Virus record (IMG/VR): IMGVR_UViG_3300037882_002953
Span: 1 to 38,858 of that record
Strand: one strand, 5' to 3'
DNA length: 38,858 nucleotides
Source: a virus
A program made the position numbers and the translations under genes. Every line of letters begins with the position of its first letter. Within the stretch, counting starts at the first letter, position 1. Shown piece after piece: positions 25,922 through 32,545 of the stretch. The notes under the pieces were generated by a model. The model was not told where the DNA came from. It did not search any database and saw only the letters and a program-made list of their open reading frames with translations.

Positions 25922-26213
25922 CCTCCGTCAGAGCCCATACTCCCCGTACTCGGGCCCCCAATCGGGTCTCGGGTGCGGGGTTTTCTTTTGCCTTCACTCC
26001 AACCTCCTCATACCAGGAATTTCCCCAGGAATCTCGCTTCAGGTGAAATATGAGAATGCGGTACTCGGGGTAGTAGTAGAAGGAGAAGTCGGAGGACGCG
26101 TAAGAGCCTTTGACAACTTCAGCCAGGTAATGGGCTCTGGGTAACGGAGTCACCACTGGGTGGAATTCGGTCTTACCGTTCAAGTATCTGAATTCAAGTC
26201 GTTGGGATGGCAA
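25863..26213 (-). CDS. Small protein after the endolysin, unknown function
   Basis: 116 residues from a TTG at 26213, chosen because AAGGA stands eight bases upstream and because it overlaps the endolysin end by 20 bases. The first 85 residues look well folded and strand-rich (SYASSDFSFYYYPEYRILIF is notably aromatic). The last 35 residues are Arg/Pro-rich, span the late terminator in antisense and run into the end of the holin-like gene. It is the last gene of the minus-strand unit. No family is recognised. It could modulate the endolysin. Confidence 0.55.
   Translation of the reverse strand: MPSQRLEFRYLNGKTEFHPVVTPLPRAHYLAEVVKGSYASSDFSFYYYPEYRILIFHLKRDSWGNSWYEEVGVKAKENPAPETRLGARVRGVWALTEVRPWSCRPRPYPCPPRRRP
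25942..25989 (+). terminator. Intrinsic terminator of the late unit
   Basis: A 13-pair stem, with a few G-T pairs, is formed by CCCCGTACTCGGG (25942-25954) and CTCGGGTGCGGGG (25968-25980). A further C/G pairing in the loop extends it, and the stem is followed directly by TTTTCTTTT (25981-25989). It lies 20 bases after the last plus-strand stop. The minus strand lacks a T-run on its side, so it should act on plus-strand transcription only. Confidence 0.85.
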
Positions 26214-26733
26214 TGACAGAGTCCTTTCTCTTGGCCCAGAGGGAGATGTCACGCTCGGCGATGGCGTACCCCGTGACCCGGCGGGCCCAGGCCGAGGCGC
26301 AGTCAATCACAATAATCTTCTTGCTGTTGGCCTTCTCGCGCCAGCTCAACGAGTGGACCTGCTCAGCGTGGATTACCAGACCCATGTGCCCGATGCTAAC
26401 CCGGCGCCCGTCCTTGAAGAGGCCCGGGTAGATAATCGCGGCCCCTGGGATGGGGAAGGGAATCGAGCGCCACAGCTTCTGGGCCCCCATAGCGTCCGCG
26501 ACGATGCTATCCGTATTTTGCCACCCGTCGTAAAGGGGGAACCGCTTGGGCTCATAGCGAGATAGGCCAAGGCACCAGCAGACGAAGCCGGAGCAGTCGC
26601 AGCCCATCTTACCGTCTTTGTAGCCGTGGGGAAGTAGGTCAAGGGGGCGGCGTCCGCCTGCTCCTAGGATATAGCGGGTCTTCTCGGATGCGGCGTTCCT
26701 GGCTCGTATGACGGCGTTTTCAAGGGTCGACAA
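26194..26733 (-). CDS. NlpC/P60-type endolysin
   Basis: 179 residues from a TTG at 26733 with GGAG seven bases upstream. A longer GTG start at 26778 would overlap more of the preceding gene. The catalytic motif GCDCSGFVCW gives Cys47 in the DCSGF signature of NlpC/P60 peptidases. H116 in IGHMGLVI is the base, and D144 in VIDCASAW or a neighbour could be the third residue. The block PIPGAAIIYPG corresponds to the PGD strand of the family. It should cleave peptide bonds in peptidoglycan. No signal peptide is present, so release needs a holin. It stands on the strand opposite the holin and spanin genes. Confidence 0.8.
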   Translation of the reverse strand: MSTLENAVIRARNAASEKTRYILGAGGRRPLDLLPHGYKDGKMGCDCSGFVCWCLGLSRYEPKRFPLYDGWQNTDSIVADAMGAQKLWRSIPFPIPGAAIIYPGLFKDGRRVSIGHMGLVIHAEQVHSLSWREKANSKKIIVIDCASAWARRVTGYAIAERDISLWAKRKDSVIAIPTT

Positions 26734-26935
26734 AGGGCAACTCCAGTTGAATATGCGGGTTGGTGGGCTCCTCGTCACCCGTCTCCTCGTCTAACCAGCC
26801 CGCAAACTCGAACTTGGCAATCCGAGCGGGCAGAGCTTTTGTAGTGAGCTGAGACTGGATGACCACGGCGCGGACCCGGCTCCGGGTAACCTCGAAGGGG
26901 AGGCCATTTTGGTAGATGACAAACACGTTATCCAT
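26720..26935 (-). CDS. Small unknown protein
   Basis: 71 residues from the ATG at 26935, preceded by AAGGAG and sharing bases with the stop of the gene before it (a GTG at 26938 is the alternative). Strand-like start (VFVIYQNGLPFEV), a possible helix (TTKALPARIAKFEFAGWLDE) and an acidic end. The 3' end overlaps the endolysin start by 14 bases and supplies its ribosome binding site. No family is recognised. Confidence 0.6.
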   Translation of the reverse strand: MDNVFVIYQNGLPFEVTRSRVRAVVIQSQLTTKALPARIAKFEFAGWLDEETGDEEPTNPHIQLELPFVDP

Positions 26936-27141
26936 CACTCACTCTCCTTGGCCACCAATAGGACCTGGTCACCAAGGTGCTTCGCGCTATCGATCTTAAT
27001 GTCGGGGTACTCCTCAACAACTCTGGCCACGGCAATTTGGAGGGTGGGGGCGAGGACCGTGATGGTAACATTGGCGGCCCAGCGCCTGTCGTTGCCCTTG
27101 CTGCCTTTGGGGATAGAACCAGTAACGCGGTAGGACTTCAT
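26935..27141 (-). CDS. Small unknown protein
   Basis: 68 residues. The ATG lies in an ATGA overlap with the preceding gene, whose end carries AAGGAG. A basic start (KGSKGNDRRW) precedes a strand and helix (NVTITVLAPTLQIAVARVVE), reminiscent of small alpha/beta domains. It ends KESE because the codons hold the next ribosome binding site. No function can be given. Confidence 0.6.
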   Translation of the reverse strand: MKSYRVTGSIPKGSKGNDRRWAANVTITVLAPTLQIAVARVVEEYPDIKIDSAKHLGDQVLLVAKESE

Positions 27142-27572
27142 TCAGACTCCTTCGGGGCCGGCTCCAGGGGGAAGAACCAGGGGCCGTGGTTGTAGAAGCG
27201 GAACCCCACCCAGACGCCGGGTTTGGGTTCAAAATATTCGTAGGGGACCTCGGATAGCGGGCCGTGCCAGCGGATGGGGACCTCGTTCAGCTTCAGCTCC
27301 CGGGCCGCCTCACGCACGTCGCCCCAGGTCACCTCGGGCTCAACACTCAGCAGCTCCTTGGAGTCCAGGGTCACGGCGATGTCCAGGAGGCGCTCTTTCC
27401 AGGGGCCCAGGTCGGAGCACACCGGAGCCGCCTGCTGTCCAGGGGCCCAATTCATGGTCAGCTCCGGGAGCAGGTAGTGGTCCTTCACCTCGCAGGGGAA
27501 ATAGGCGATGACGATGCCTTCGTCGGGGTCGCACCCCGGGAGGGAGGCGAGTAACTCGGCTGCGGAGTTCAT
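27138..27572 (-). CDS. Unknown acidic protein
   Basis: 144 residues. It is a mixed alpha/beta, acidic and Trp/Pro-rich protein, with a first segment DPDEGIVIAYFPCEVKDH, a helix WGDVREAARELKLNE and an aromatic end GVWVGFRFYNHGPWFFP. No catalytic motif stands out. It overlaps both neighbours by a few bases and so belongs to the coupled minus-strand chain. The family is not recognised. Confidence 0.6.
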   Translation of the reverse strand: MNSAAELLASLPGCDPDEGIVIAYFPCEVKDHYLLPELTMNWAPGQQAAPVCSDLGPWKERLLDIAVTLDSKELLSVEPEVTWGDVREAARELKLNEVPIRWHGPLSEVPYEYFEPKPGVWVGFRFYNHGPWFFPLEPAPKESE

Positions 27573-27730
27573 GCGCGCCCCCTGCGGCGAATGGAACGGA
27601 GTAGGCGGTCGATGTCCTCCACGATGTCCATGAAGCGGCGGCCCGCAAAGGAGGTGGTTTCTAAGCGAGACCGGAGGAGGTGCTTGACGCGCTCGTCGAT
27701 TTCGGCGGGCAGGTTGTCTAATCGGGCCAT
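27569..27730 (-). CDS. Small helical basic protein
   Basis: 53 residues, ATG at 27730, stop overlapping the next ATG. The sequence (MARLDNLPAEIDERVKHLLR and onward to a poly-Arg end RSIRRRGR) is predicted almost fully helical and basic. It could be a small DNA-binding or regulatory protein. It fills exactly the space between its neighbours with four-base-type overlaps, which supports it. Confidence 0.6.
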   Translation of the reverse strand: MARLDNLPAEIDERVKHLLRSRLETTSFAGRRFMDIVEDIDRLLRSIRRRGRA

Positions 27731-27963
27731 TATGTGTTCTCCAATCCGGTGAAGCCGGCTACTACCAGCCAGCGTTTATAGGCGGCCCGACCCAGGTCTT
27801 CGATGGCGCCCAAACAGTCAACACAATCGCAGTCGTGAATGGATGAGGCTTGAGCCTCCATGGTCCGGATGCGAAATCCGCACCACGCTCGTCCGTTGTC
27901 CCCCTCCTCCAGATGCTTAGTTGTACTTGGCGATATGGAGGGTGTAGGCGGCTCTGATGGCAC
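27730..27963 (-). CDS. Small Cys-containing protein, start uncertain
   Basis: 77 residues from a GTG at 27963 with AAAGAGG upstream. An ATG at 27861 would give 45 residues and a TTG at 27996 would give 88. The certain part is the C-terminal half, with the Cys cluster DCDCVDC and a helix (AIEDLGRAAYKRWLVVAGF). One more Cys upstream (GRAWCGF) could complete a metal site. The Pro/Ser-rich start overlaps the preceding gene and may not be translated. Confidence 0.5.
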   Translation of the reverse strand: MPSEPPTPSISPSTTKHLEEGDNGRAWCGFRIRTMEAQASSIHDCDCVDCLGAIEDLGRAAYKRWLVVAGFTGLENT

Positions 27964-28123
27964 GTTCGGCCTCTTTCTTGGTGATGTGTTGGTCAAACAG
28001 GAACTCGCCCCTGGGCAGGTCCAGGGCCCAGCGCCCCCGTTTCCGGGTTAACCGCGAGACCATCTCGTCTTCGGTCATGGAGTCCAAGGGGAGTCCCTCT
28101 TCGTCTGAGTCATATTCACTCAC
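27917..28123 (-). CDS. Small acidic unknown protein
   Basis: 68 residues from a GTG at 28123 that overlaps the HNH gene end. A later ATG in EDSMTEDE-type sequence (residue 16) is the alternative. The start is strongly acidic (SEYDSDEEGLPLD). A helix-rich domain follows (TKKEAERAIRAAYTLHIAKY). No family is recognised. Confidence 0.5.
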   Translation of the reverse strand: MSEYDSDEEGLPLDSMTEDEMVSRLTRKRGRWALDLPRGEFLFDQHITKKEAERAIRAAYTLHIAKYN

Positions 28124-28583
28124 TTAGCGTCGTTCCAGGTGAGGCCCTCGCAGCCTGGCGACGTGCCTTGCGCTTGGCCTCTGATTTGGTTACTGAGTCG
28201 TTTCGACAGGTCTTGCAGGTCCTCACGGCAGTACCATAGCTCACGATGTTGTCTGGGGTCAACGGGTGGCCGCGGCGACAGACAACTAGGCGCAGAGACC
28301 GCAGTCGTAGGTTCTGCTGTGCTGTAACTGCCTGTAGGTGATCAGGGTTGACACACATTGGGGTATTGCACTTGTGGTCAATCTGAAGGCTACCAAGCGG
28401 TCCGTGGGCAGCCTCGTAGACCAGGCGGTGCGTGGCGACCAGCTTCTTGACCCCGTTAACCACTACCGAGACCTTGGGGTAGGATTTCACCTCGGTCCCC
28501 AGCCACAGCCAGCACCCGGTGGTGGGCTCTGGAATTATCCGCTCCCAGACGCGGTTGGGCAGGTTTAGCCCAGTAAGAGCCAT
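28116..28583 (-). CDS. HNH homing-type endonuclease
   Basis: 155 residues from the ATG at 28583, which shares a base with the polymerase stop. The HNH core reads THRLVYEAAHGPLGSLQIDH, then KCNTPMCVNPDHL, with the conserved D69-H70, N79 and H82. Two Cys pairs flank or follow it (C72/C77 and C102/C123/C126), probably binding zinc. The N-terminal WLWLG segment is typical of phage HNH_3-like proteins. A free-standing homing endonuclease beside a DNA polymerase gene is a familiar arrangement. Confidence 0.8.
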   Translation of the reverse strand: MALTGLNLPNRVWERIIPEPTTGCWLWLGTEVKSYPKVSVVVNGVKKLVATHRLVYEAAHGPLGSLQIDHKCNTPMCVNPDHLQAVTAQQNLRLRSLRLVVCRRGHPLTPDNIVSYGTAVRTCKTCRNDSVTKSEAKRKARRQAARASPGTTLSE

Positions 28584-29986
28584 CACTTGGCTGCCGCCCA
28601 CGTGTCACCGACTCCCATTGAGACTCCCAGCTTAACCGTCAAAGGGTAGGCCGTCATCCACTTCTTTACCTGACCCTTGATAAGGTCCTGGTCGGCCCCC
28701 TCAGGAAACCTGAAGTCAAGCTCATCGTGAATCTGGCGCTCCAGCAGCAGGCCCTGCTCCTTAAGCAGCGGGTCGTTCATGATGTCCACCATCGCAGCCC
28801 CAACAATGCGTGCCCCGCCCTCCTGCATGGGGTAGTTCTGGGCCACGCGACAGGCCCGCTTAATCTTCCACTCGTCTCGGCTTTTGGTGAACTCGGATAG
28901 GTCACACCAGGCGCCACCAAGGCCCACAATGCCGTGGTGTTCTAATACGTAGTTGCGCACCCACCCCATGTACTTGGGCAGCCCAGGAAGGGCGGCGTAG
29001 TAGGCCCCAACAATCTGTTTGGCCCTCTCCTCACCAACGGGGTTACCGTCAACGTCACGCAGGGAGGTGGCGAACCCGTACTCCGACTTACCGTAATTCA
29101 GGCCGTACGAGATAGCCTTGATGTCTTCACGTAAAGCCTCTAACTCATCAATCTCCTTGAAGGCCGCGTCCGGGTATTCGTCAACCCGGATGCCTTTGAC
29201 CTCCCACTTAAGTTCACGGCCGTAAACCGCCTTGGCATTGACCGCGTGCATATCTGCCCCGGAGTCCAGCAAGTCACCGAGCAGGTGGTCATCAAACAGC
29301 TTGATGAGCACATGGGCCAAGATGACCATCTCCAGGGCTTTCTCGTCGGCAACCAATAGCTTGTGACCCGGCGGGGCAATGAAGGCCTTGCGAATACCGA
29401 ACCAATCCTTCTTGGGGTTCCGGGGAATCTGAGCAATCTCGGGGTTCTTACATGCTAATCGCCAGGTGATGGTGCCCGAGCGGTCGTCGTCGTCAGACGC
29501 GGGCCCCGAAACCGGATGCACCAGGCCATCGGGGGCCACGAAGCGGGGGAGCTTGGTGAGGTACTTGATGGCGCCCCGGATACGGCGCAGGCGAATCAGC
29601 TCCACCAGGAGGCCCCGCTTCTCGGGAGGGGCGTGGGCGATAATCCACTCCAGGGCCGTCTCGTCCATCTTGACGTCACCCTTGTCGATTTTTACCCGGC
29701 CCTTCTTCCACACCGGGCTCTTGGGCATCCGGAGCTTGTCGTGGACCAGCTCGATGACCTGGGTGGGGCTGGCCCAGTTGGGTTCGTCCTCCGGCTGGAG
29801 ACCCAGGGCCTCCATGTGCTTCGCGAGAGCCTCGATGGTAGCGCGTTCCTGGTCCTGGGCCACCAGGGCCGTCTCTTCGCAGAACTTGGTGTCCAGGGCG
29901 AAGCCATTGCGCTCCATGGCAATGATGGCCTGCTCCACCTCATCGACCCGGGCGGACTTGTAGAGGTCTAAGCTACTTACCTGCAT
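28583..29986 (-). CDS. Family A DNA polymerase, polymerase domain only
   Basis: 467 residues from the ATG at 29986, with CTGGAG upstream. An upstream extension to 30154 would give a low-complexity shadow. All three polymerase motifs are present. Motif A is LLVADEKALEMVILAH with catalytic D214 and a changed SQI core. Motif B is REDIKAISYGLNYG with R286, K290 and Y294. Motif C is QIHDE with D421 and E422. The block QNYPMQEGGARI is also typical. The protein lacks the 3'-5' exonuclease and 5' nuclease domains. A separate exonuclease is encoded upstream at 30600-31382, so proofreading is probably supplied in trans. It should replicate the phage genome. Confidence 0.88.
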   Translation of the reverse strand: MQVSSLDLYKSARVDEVEQAIIAMERNGFALDTKFCEETALVAQDQERATIEALAKHMEALGLQPEDEPNWASPTQVIELVHDKLRMPKSPVWKKGRVKIDKGDVKMDETALEWIIAHAPPEKRGLLVELIRLRRIRGAIKYLTKLPRFVAPDGLVHPVSGPASDDDDRSGTITWRLACKNPEIAQIPRNPKKDWFGIRKAFIAPPGHKLLVADEKALEMVILAHVLIKLFDDHLLGDLLDSGADMHAVNAKAVYGRELKWEVKGIRVDEYPDAAFKEIDELEALREDIKAISYGLNYGKSEYGFATSLRDVDGNPVGEERAKQIVGAYYAALPGLPKYMGWVRNYVLEHHGIVGLGGAWCDLSEFTKSRDEWKIKRACRVAQNYPMQEGGARIVGAAMVDIMNDPLLKEQGLLLERQIHDELDFRFPEGADQDLIKGQVKKWMTAYPLTVKLGVSMGVGDTWAAAK

Positions 29987-30164
29987 TGGACTCCAGTGAC
30001 GACATAAACCCCAGAAGCTCCTGCCGGACGTAAACCACCTCGTCCCGGAGGGCCAGGATTGCGTCGGCAGCGAACTTGTACTCGTGACAACTTTGTCCCT
30101 GAGACTCACTAATCTCGCGGACCCGTTCTGCCCACTCGATAGCTTCGTCCACACTCACTTGCAT
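29973..30164 (-). CDS. Small helical acidic protein before the polymerase
   Basis: 63 residues from the ATG at 30164. It is almost fully helical (SVDEAIEWAERVREISESQG and a second helix AADAILALRDEVVYVRQELL), like a two-helix hairpin. It overlaps the polymerase start by 14 bases. It could be a small partner of the polymerase, but only the position says so. Confidence 0.55.
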   Translation of the reverse strand: MQVSVDEAIEWAERVREISESQGQSCHEYKFAADAILALRDEVVYVRQELLGFMSSLESNAGK

Positions 30165-30403
30165 AGAATCTCGCACTCCGAGGCGATTTCGATGAGGATA
30201 TTACGAAGGGTGATAATCTCTGCTGGGGAGACCCCGGAGTTTGGGTGTTCCCAGTTGCGGCGAAGCTGGTCCAGAATCTTGTAGGTCACACGGTACTGGG
30301 CCAGAGTGTCACAGACCCAATTAGAGCAGCCTACCTTGTCACAGGTGCAGTCAGACATACAGCCCCATGGGTAGGAGGGTGGACTTGGCTCGCATCTCTT
30401 CAT
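30155..30403 (-). CDS. Small Cys-rich protein
   Basis: 82 residues from an ATG in an ATGA overlap with the gene before it. A second ATG at 30358 would skip the first 15 residues. The cluster CTCDKVGCSNWVC could bind zinc, and two more Cys stand at the end (ECEILC). Between them lies a helical domain (QYRVTYKILDQLRRNWEH). The function is unknown. It is one of three small genes between the exonuclease and polymerase genes. Confidence 0.55.
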   Translation of the reverse strand: MKRCEPSPPSYPWGCMSDCTCDKVGCSNWVCDTLAQYRVTYKILDQLRRNWEHPNSGVSPAEIITLRNILIEIASECEILCK

Positions 30404-30606
30404 ACGTCACGGCGCTTCTCCATCCAGGCAGCCAGACCCTCCATTACCTTGTCATCCTCCACATAGAAGATGGTCTTAGTCATCTCGTGACCTGCAAAGT
30501 GGAGCATGGTGTCCACAATCTGGCAGAACCGGAGGTCCGGGGTCTCTCTCCAAATCAGGGCCACGGCGTTCAAAATGTCGTCAATGCGGGCAGGGTCTCT
30601 CACCAT
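30400..30606 (-). CDS. Small YihD/DUF1040-like protein
   Basis: 68 residues. The pattern RIDDILNAVALIWRETPDLR followed by FCQIVDTML and a final FYVEDDKVMEGL recalls the small YihD/DUF1040-type proteins, in which a helix with a W-x-x-x-PDL core is followed by a short acidic end. The start codon overlaps the exonuclease stop. The biochemical role of these proteins is not known to me. The assignment is from memory of the pattern. Confidence 0.5.
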   Translation of the reverse strand: MVRDPARIDDILNAVALIWRETPDLRFCQIVDTMLHFAGHEMTKTIFYVEDDKVMEGLAAWMEKRRDV

Positions 30607-31382
30607 GGCACGTTCACTTTCCGCCTCTTAGAGGCCGCAATAGCCAGGTCGTAAACCGCGAGAGCCAGGACGGCGTCTTGAGCCGCATAATCCAGGGCCT
30701 TTTCCCAAAGTGGGTGGCCAGGAACCACCGACTCCAGTGGGACTGGGTAGGTGACAAGACGGGGACGCCGTGTTTCCACACGTCCCTCGATACGAGCGTG
30801 GCCCGGGGTAGTGGAGCGCATTCGGCACCCCTTGGTTCCACACTCGCAGGCTTTGACTTTTCTGGAGGTGACGGTGTACTCGGTGCGGACCTCTGAGAAT
30901 AGCTCCCGGAAGTCAATCGTCTTACCAGCTCCGACAAGGTCCAGTCCGAGGCTATCGAGCGTGAATCCAGCACCACGGGCTCGTTCCGGCCAAGCCCAGC
31001 GAGCGAGGGCGAGAGTGTTGACAGCGCCTTCCAGCTCAATCCCGGCATTGTGAAGGGTATGGGCGTCGACGGGTAGATTATGAACAGCCCACGAGCCTCG
31101 TCCCGATAATAGGGCACGGAACGGAGGGAAGGAAAGGGCTGAGGCATCAAGTACGGCAGCGTCTGAGACATGATAGCCCTTTGGGTGGAGGACATGGGGG
31201 AAGCGCTTCACGGCCACGGACATGAGGTGCATCTTAGAGCGGGCCACGGTGGACTCTTTGCGGATATCCAGGCCGTAGAACTCGGTGTCCAGGCCCACGG
31301 TGTCGCCCCGGGCAAAGGCGGCCTCGATGGCAGCGGTGACCTTGGCCACGCGCTCTGGGGTCCCGGCGTAGAAAGGAGGCAT
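30600..31382 (-). CDS. DnaQ-like 3'-5' exonuclease (DEDDy), separate proofreading subunit
   Basis: 260 residues, with GGAGG eight bases before the ATG. The three exonuclease motifs are clear: Exo I VGLDTEFYG (D32, E34), Exo II HNLPVDAHTL (D106) and Exo III YAAQDAVL (Y232, D236). They make it the DEDDy type found in family A polymerases. An insert at about 165-215 carries CECGTKGC and basic residues. The polymerase domain is a separate gene 600 bases downstream, so this is probably the proofreading half of a split enzyme. A stand-alone nuclease is the alternative. Confidence 0.82.
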   Translation of the reverse strand: MPPFYAGTPERVAKVTAAIEAAFARGDTVGLDTEFYGLDIRKESTVARSKMHLMSVAVKRFPHVLHPKGYHVSDAAVLDASALSFPPFRALLSGRGSWAVHNLPVDAHTLHNAGIELEGAVNTLALARWAWPERARGAGFTLDSLGLDLVGAGKTIDFRELFSEVRTEYTVTSRKVKACECGTKGCRMRSTTPGHARIEGRVETRRPRLVTYPVPLESVVPGHPLWEKALDYAAQDAVLALAVYDLAIAASKRRKVNVPW

Positions 31383-31552
31383 TAGAGTCCCTCCTCTCCG
31401 TACTCAGGCGGCAGCTCACTCTTAGGCGGCTTTACCAAGAGAGTCACGAGACCGGGGATGACATCTACGTACCACCTGCCGTTTCGCTGGTATGGAATGC
31501 CATACTGGTCATAGTTCTCCAGATAAAACGTGATGGTAGGCTTAGAGTCCAT
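31382..31552 (-). CDS. Small protein, paralogue of its upstream neighbour
   Basis: 56 residues (MDSKPTITFYLENYDQYGIP and onward). Its central part YGIPYQRNGRWYVDVIP matches YGLPYQRDDKWFIDTIP of the adjacent gene, and both end in a YGExGL tail, so they are tandem duplicates. The ATG lies within the last codons of that neighbour. The end (GGAGAGGAGGG) provides the exonuclease ribosome binding site, and its stop overlaps the exonuclease ATG. The function is unknown. It is a small strand-rich domain. Confidence 0.65.
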   Translation of the reverse strand: MDSKPTITFYLENYDQYGIPYQRNGRWYVDVIPGLVTLLVKPPKSELPPEYGEEGL

Positions 31553-31787
31553 ACTCGCCGTAGGTGTCCGGGTCCAGGCGCTCGGGCAGCTCCACGGTTA
31601 GGGCGAGGTCCCGGGGGATGGTGTCGATGAACCACTTGTCGTCCCGCTGGTAGGGGAGGCCGTAGATGGTCCGGTCCCTTAGCTTCCAGTAGACCGCGCG
31701 TGTGGCAGCCAAGTCCTTCAGGGAGGCCTCGTTGTACCGCCTCTTAAGCATGTCGCTTAACCAGCCGTAATCAAATGACGATGCCAT
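31542..31787 (-). CDS. Small protein, tandem paralogue
   Basis: 81 residues from the ATG at 31787, with AGGAGG upstream. The frame extends farther but would overlap the peptidase gene. A helical N-terminal half (YGWLSDMLKRRYNEASLKDL) is joined to the domain YGLPYQRDDKWFIDTIPRDL, shared with the next gene, and to the ending DTYGEYGL. The family is not recognised. Duplication and retention of both copies suggests a useful, perhaps variable, binding role. Confidence 0.6.
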   Translation of the reverse strand: MASSFDYGWLSDMLKRRYNEASLKDLAATRAVYWKLRDRTIYGLPYQRDDKWFIDTIPRDLALTVELPERLDPDTYGEYGL

Positions 31788-32193
31788 ACCAGCCTCCTCG
31801 TGGGCCCTCCCAGCGGGCCAAGATTTCGTCCGTTGTGTAGGTGAGTACCAGCTCGTTGTCCGCCGAGTCAGCAACCAAAACCCGCTGTCCGATAGCCCCG
31901 ATGGCGGCCACCCAGTGCTCCCAGTTGTCCACGGGCAGAATCATGGGTTGGCCCCGATTAAGGTGGAGCCAGAGCGAGGCAAAGGCGGCGTGGGCGTCGC
32001 GGAACTTAACTGGGTGCCCCCAGCCTGGGTTGATAGACCGGATGGCTTTGAGTAAGCCGGCCTGGCTAGTCCCATCAGTTTTCTGGCGAGCCAGCTTTCC
32101 TAGCTCGTCCTCGGACCGGACCACCCCGATGGCGGCCAATGCGTTGTGCAAGGCCGCCGGGCCACAGCTACTCTGATTTGATTGGAACCGCAT
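31771..32193 (-). CDS. C39-like papain-fold cysteine peptidase
   Basis: 140 residues. The start QSSCGPAALHNALAAIGV has the Q/N-x-x-C-G-P-A core of C39 peptidases, with C10 as nucleophile and Q4 or Q7 for the oxyanion hole. H93 in NWEHWVAAIGA and D109 in VLVADSAD complete the triad in the right order and spacing. The family usually cuts double-glycine leaders from peptides within ABC exporters. Here the domain is alone and cytoplasmic, with no transporter nearby. Substrates could be host or phage proteins. Its start overlaps the upstream HTH gene by 26 bases. Confidence 0.72.
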   Translation of the reverse strand: MRFQSNQSSCGPAALHNALAAIGVVRSEDELGKLARQKTDGTSQAGLLKAIRSINPGWGHPVKFRDAHAAFASLWLHLNRGQPMILPVDNWEHWVAAIGAIGQRVLVADSADNELVLTYTTDEILARWEGPRGGWYGIVI

Positions 32194-32533
32194 ATTTTTC
32201 CTTGCGAGTGGTAAGGCCCTTGGCTCGGGCCCGCGTCATCATACTGGAAAGGGCCCTCCGGGTAATTCCAAACTCATCGGCTAGGGTCCGGAAGTCGACC
32301 CCATCGTTATAGGCCTTGATAACTCGACTAACTCGGCGCTGGTCGGGTCGGGGCCGATACCAGGACCTAATCTCCGCCTGCGTGTGAATGCGTCCCAACT
32401 CCTGCTCGGCCGTCCACCGGGCGTAGGAGATAGTGGTACTCTTTCCTCCACCCACCAGGGTAACTCGGAGCCCTCCGTCAGTGTCGTAGGGTCCATACAC
32501 TTTCTTGTCTGGTCGCAGCTTGTCAGCTAGCAC
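32168..32533 (-). CDS. Putative DNA-binding protein with C-terminal HTH
   Basis: 121 residues from a GTG at 32533 with GAGGAG five bases upstream. Longer frames would run into the tRNA. The N-terminal half (strand pattern GLRVTLVGGGKSTTISYARW) resembles the front part of some phage HNH proteins but lacks the catalytic His/Asn. The C-terminal half has a helix-turn-helix (FRTLADEFGITRRALSSMMT) and a basic tail. It may be a degenerate homing enzyme or a small regulator. Confidence 0.6.
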   Translation of the reverse strand: MLADKLRPDKKVYGPYDTDGGLRVTLVGGGKSTTISYARWTAEQELGRIHTQAEIRSWYRPRPDQRRVSRVIKAYNDGVDFRTLADEFGITRRALSSMMTRARAKGLTTRKEKYAVPIKSE

Positions 32534-32545
32534 GGTTTCTCCTCG

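Noticed and set aside
26935-27160. Shared KESE ending of two adjacent proteins
   Set aside because: The codons contain the AAGGAG ribosome binding site of the following gene, which explains the likeness without any common function.
29987-30154. Longer polymerase start
   Set aside because: The extra residues are Ser/Trp-rich and overlap two small genes. The ATG at 29986 has its own ribosome binding site.
31234-31419. Small minus-strand frame overlapping the exonuclease start
   Set aside because: Arg-rich shadow of the exonuclease and of the small paralogue gene.
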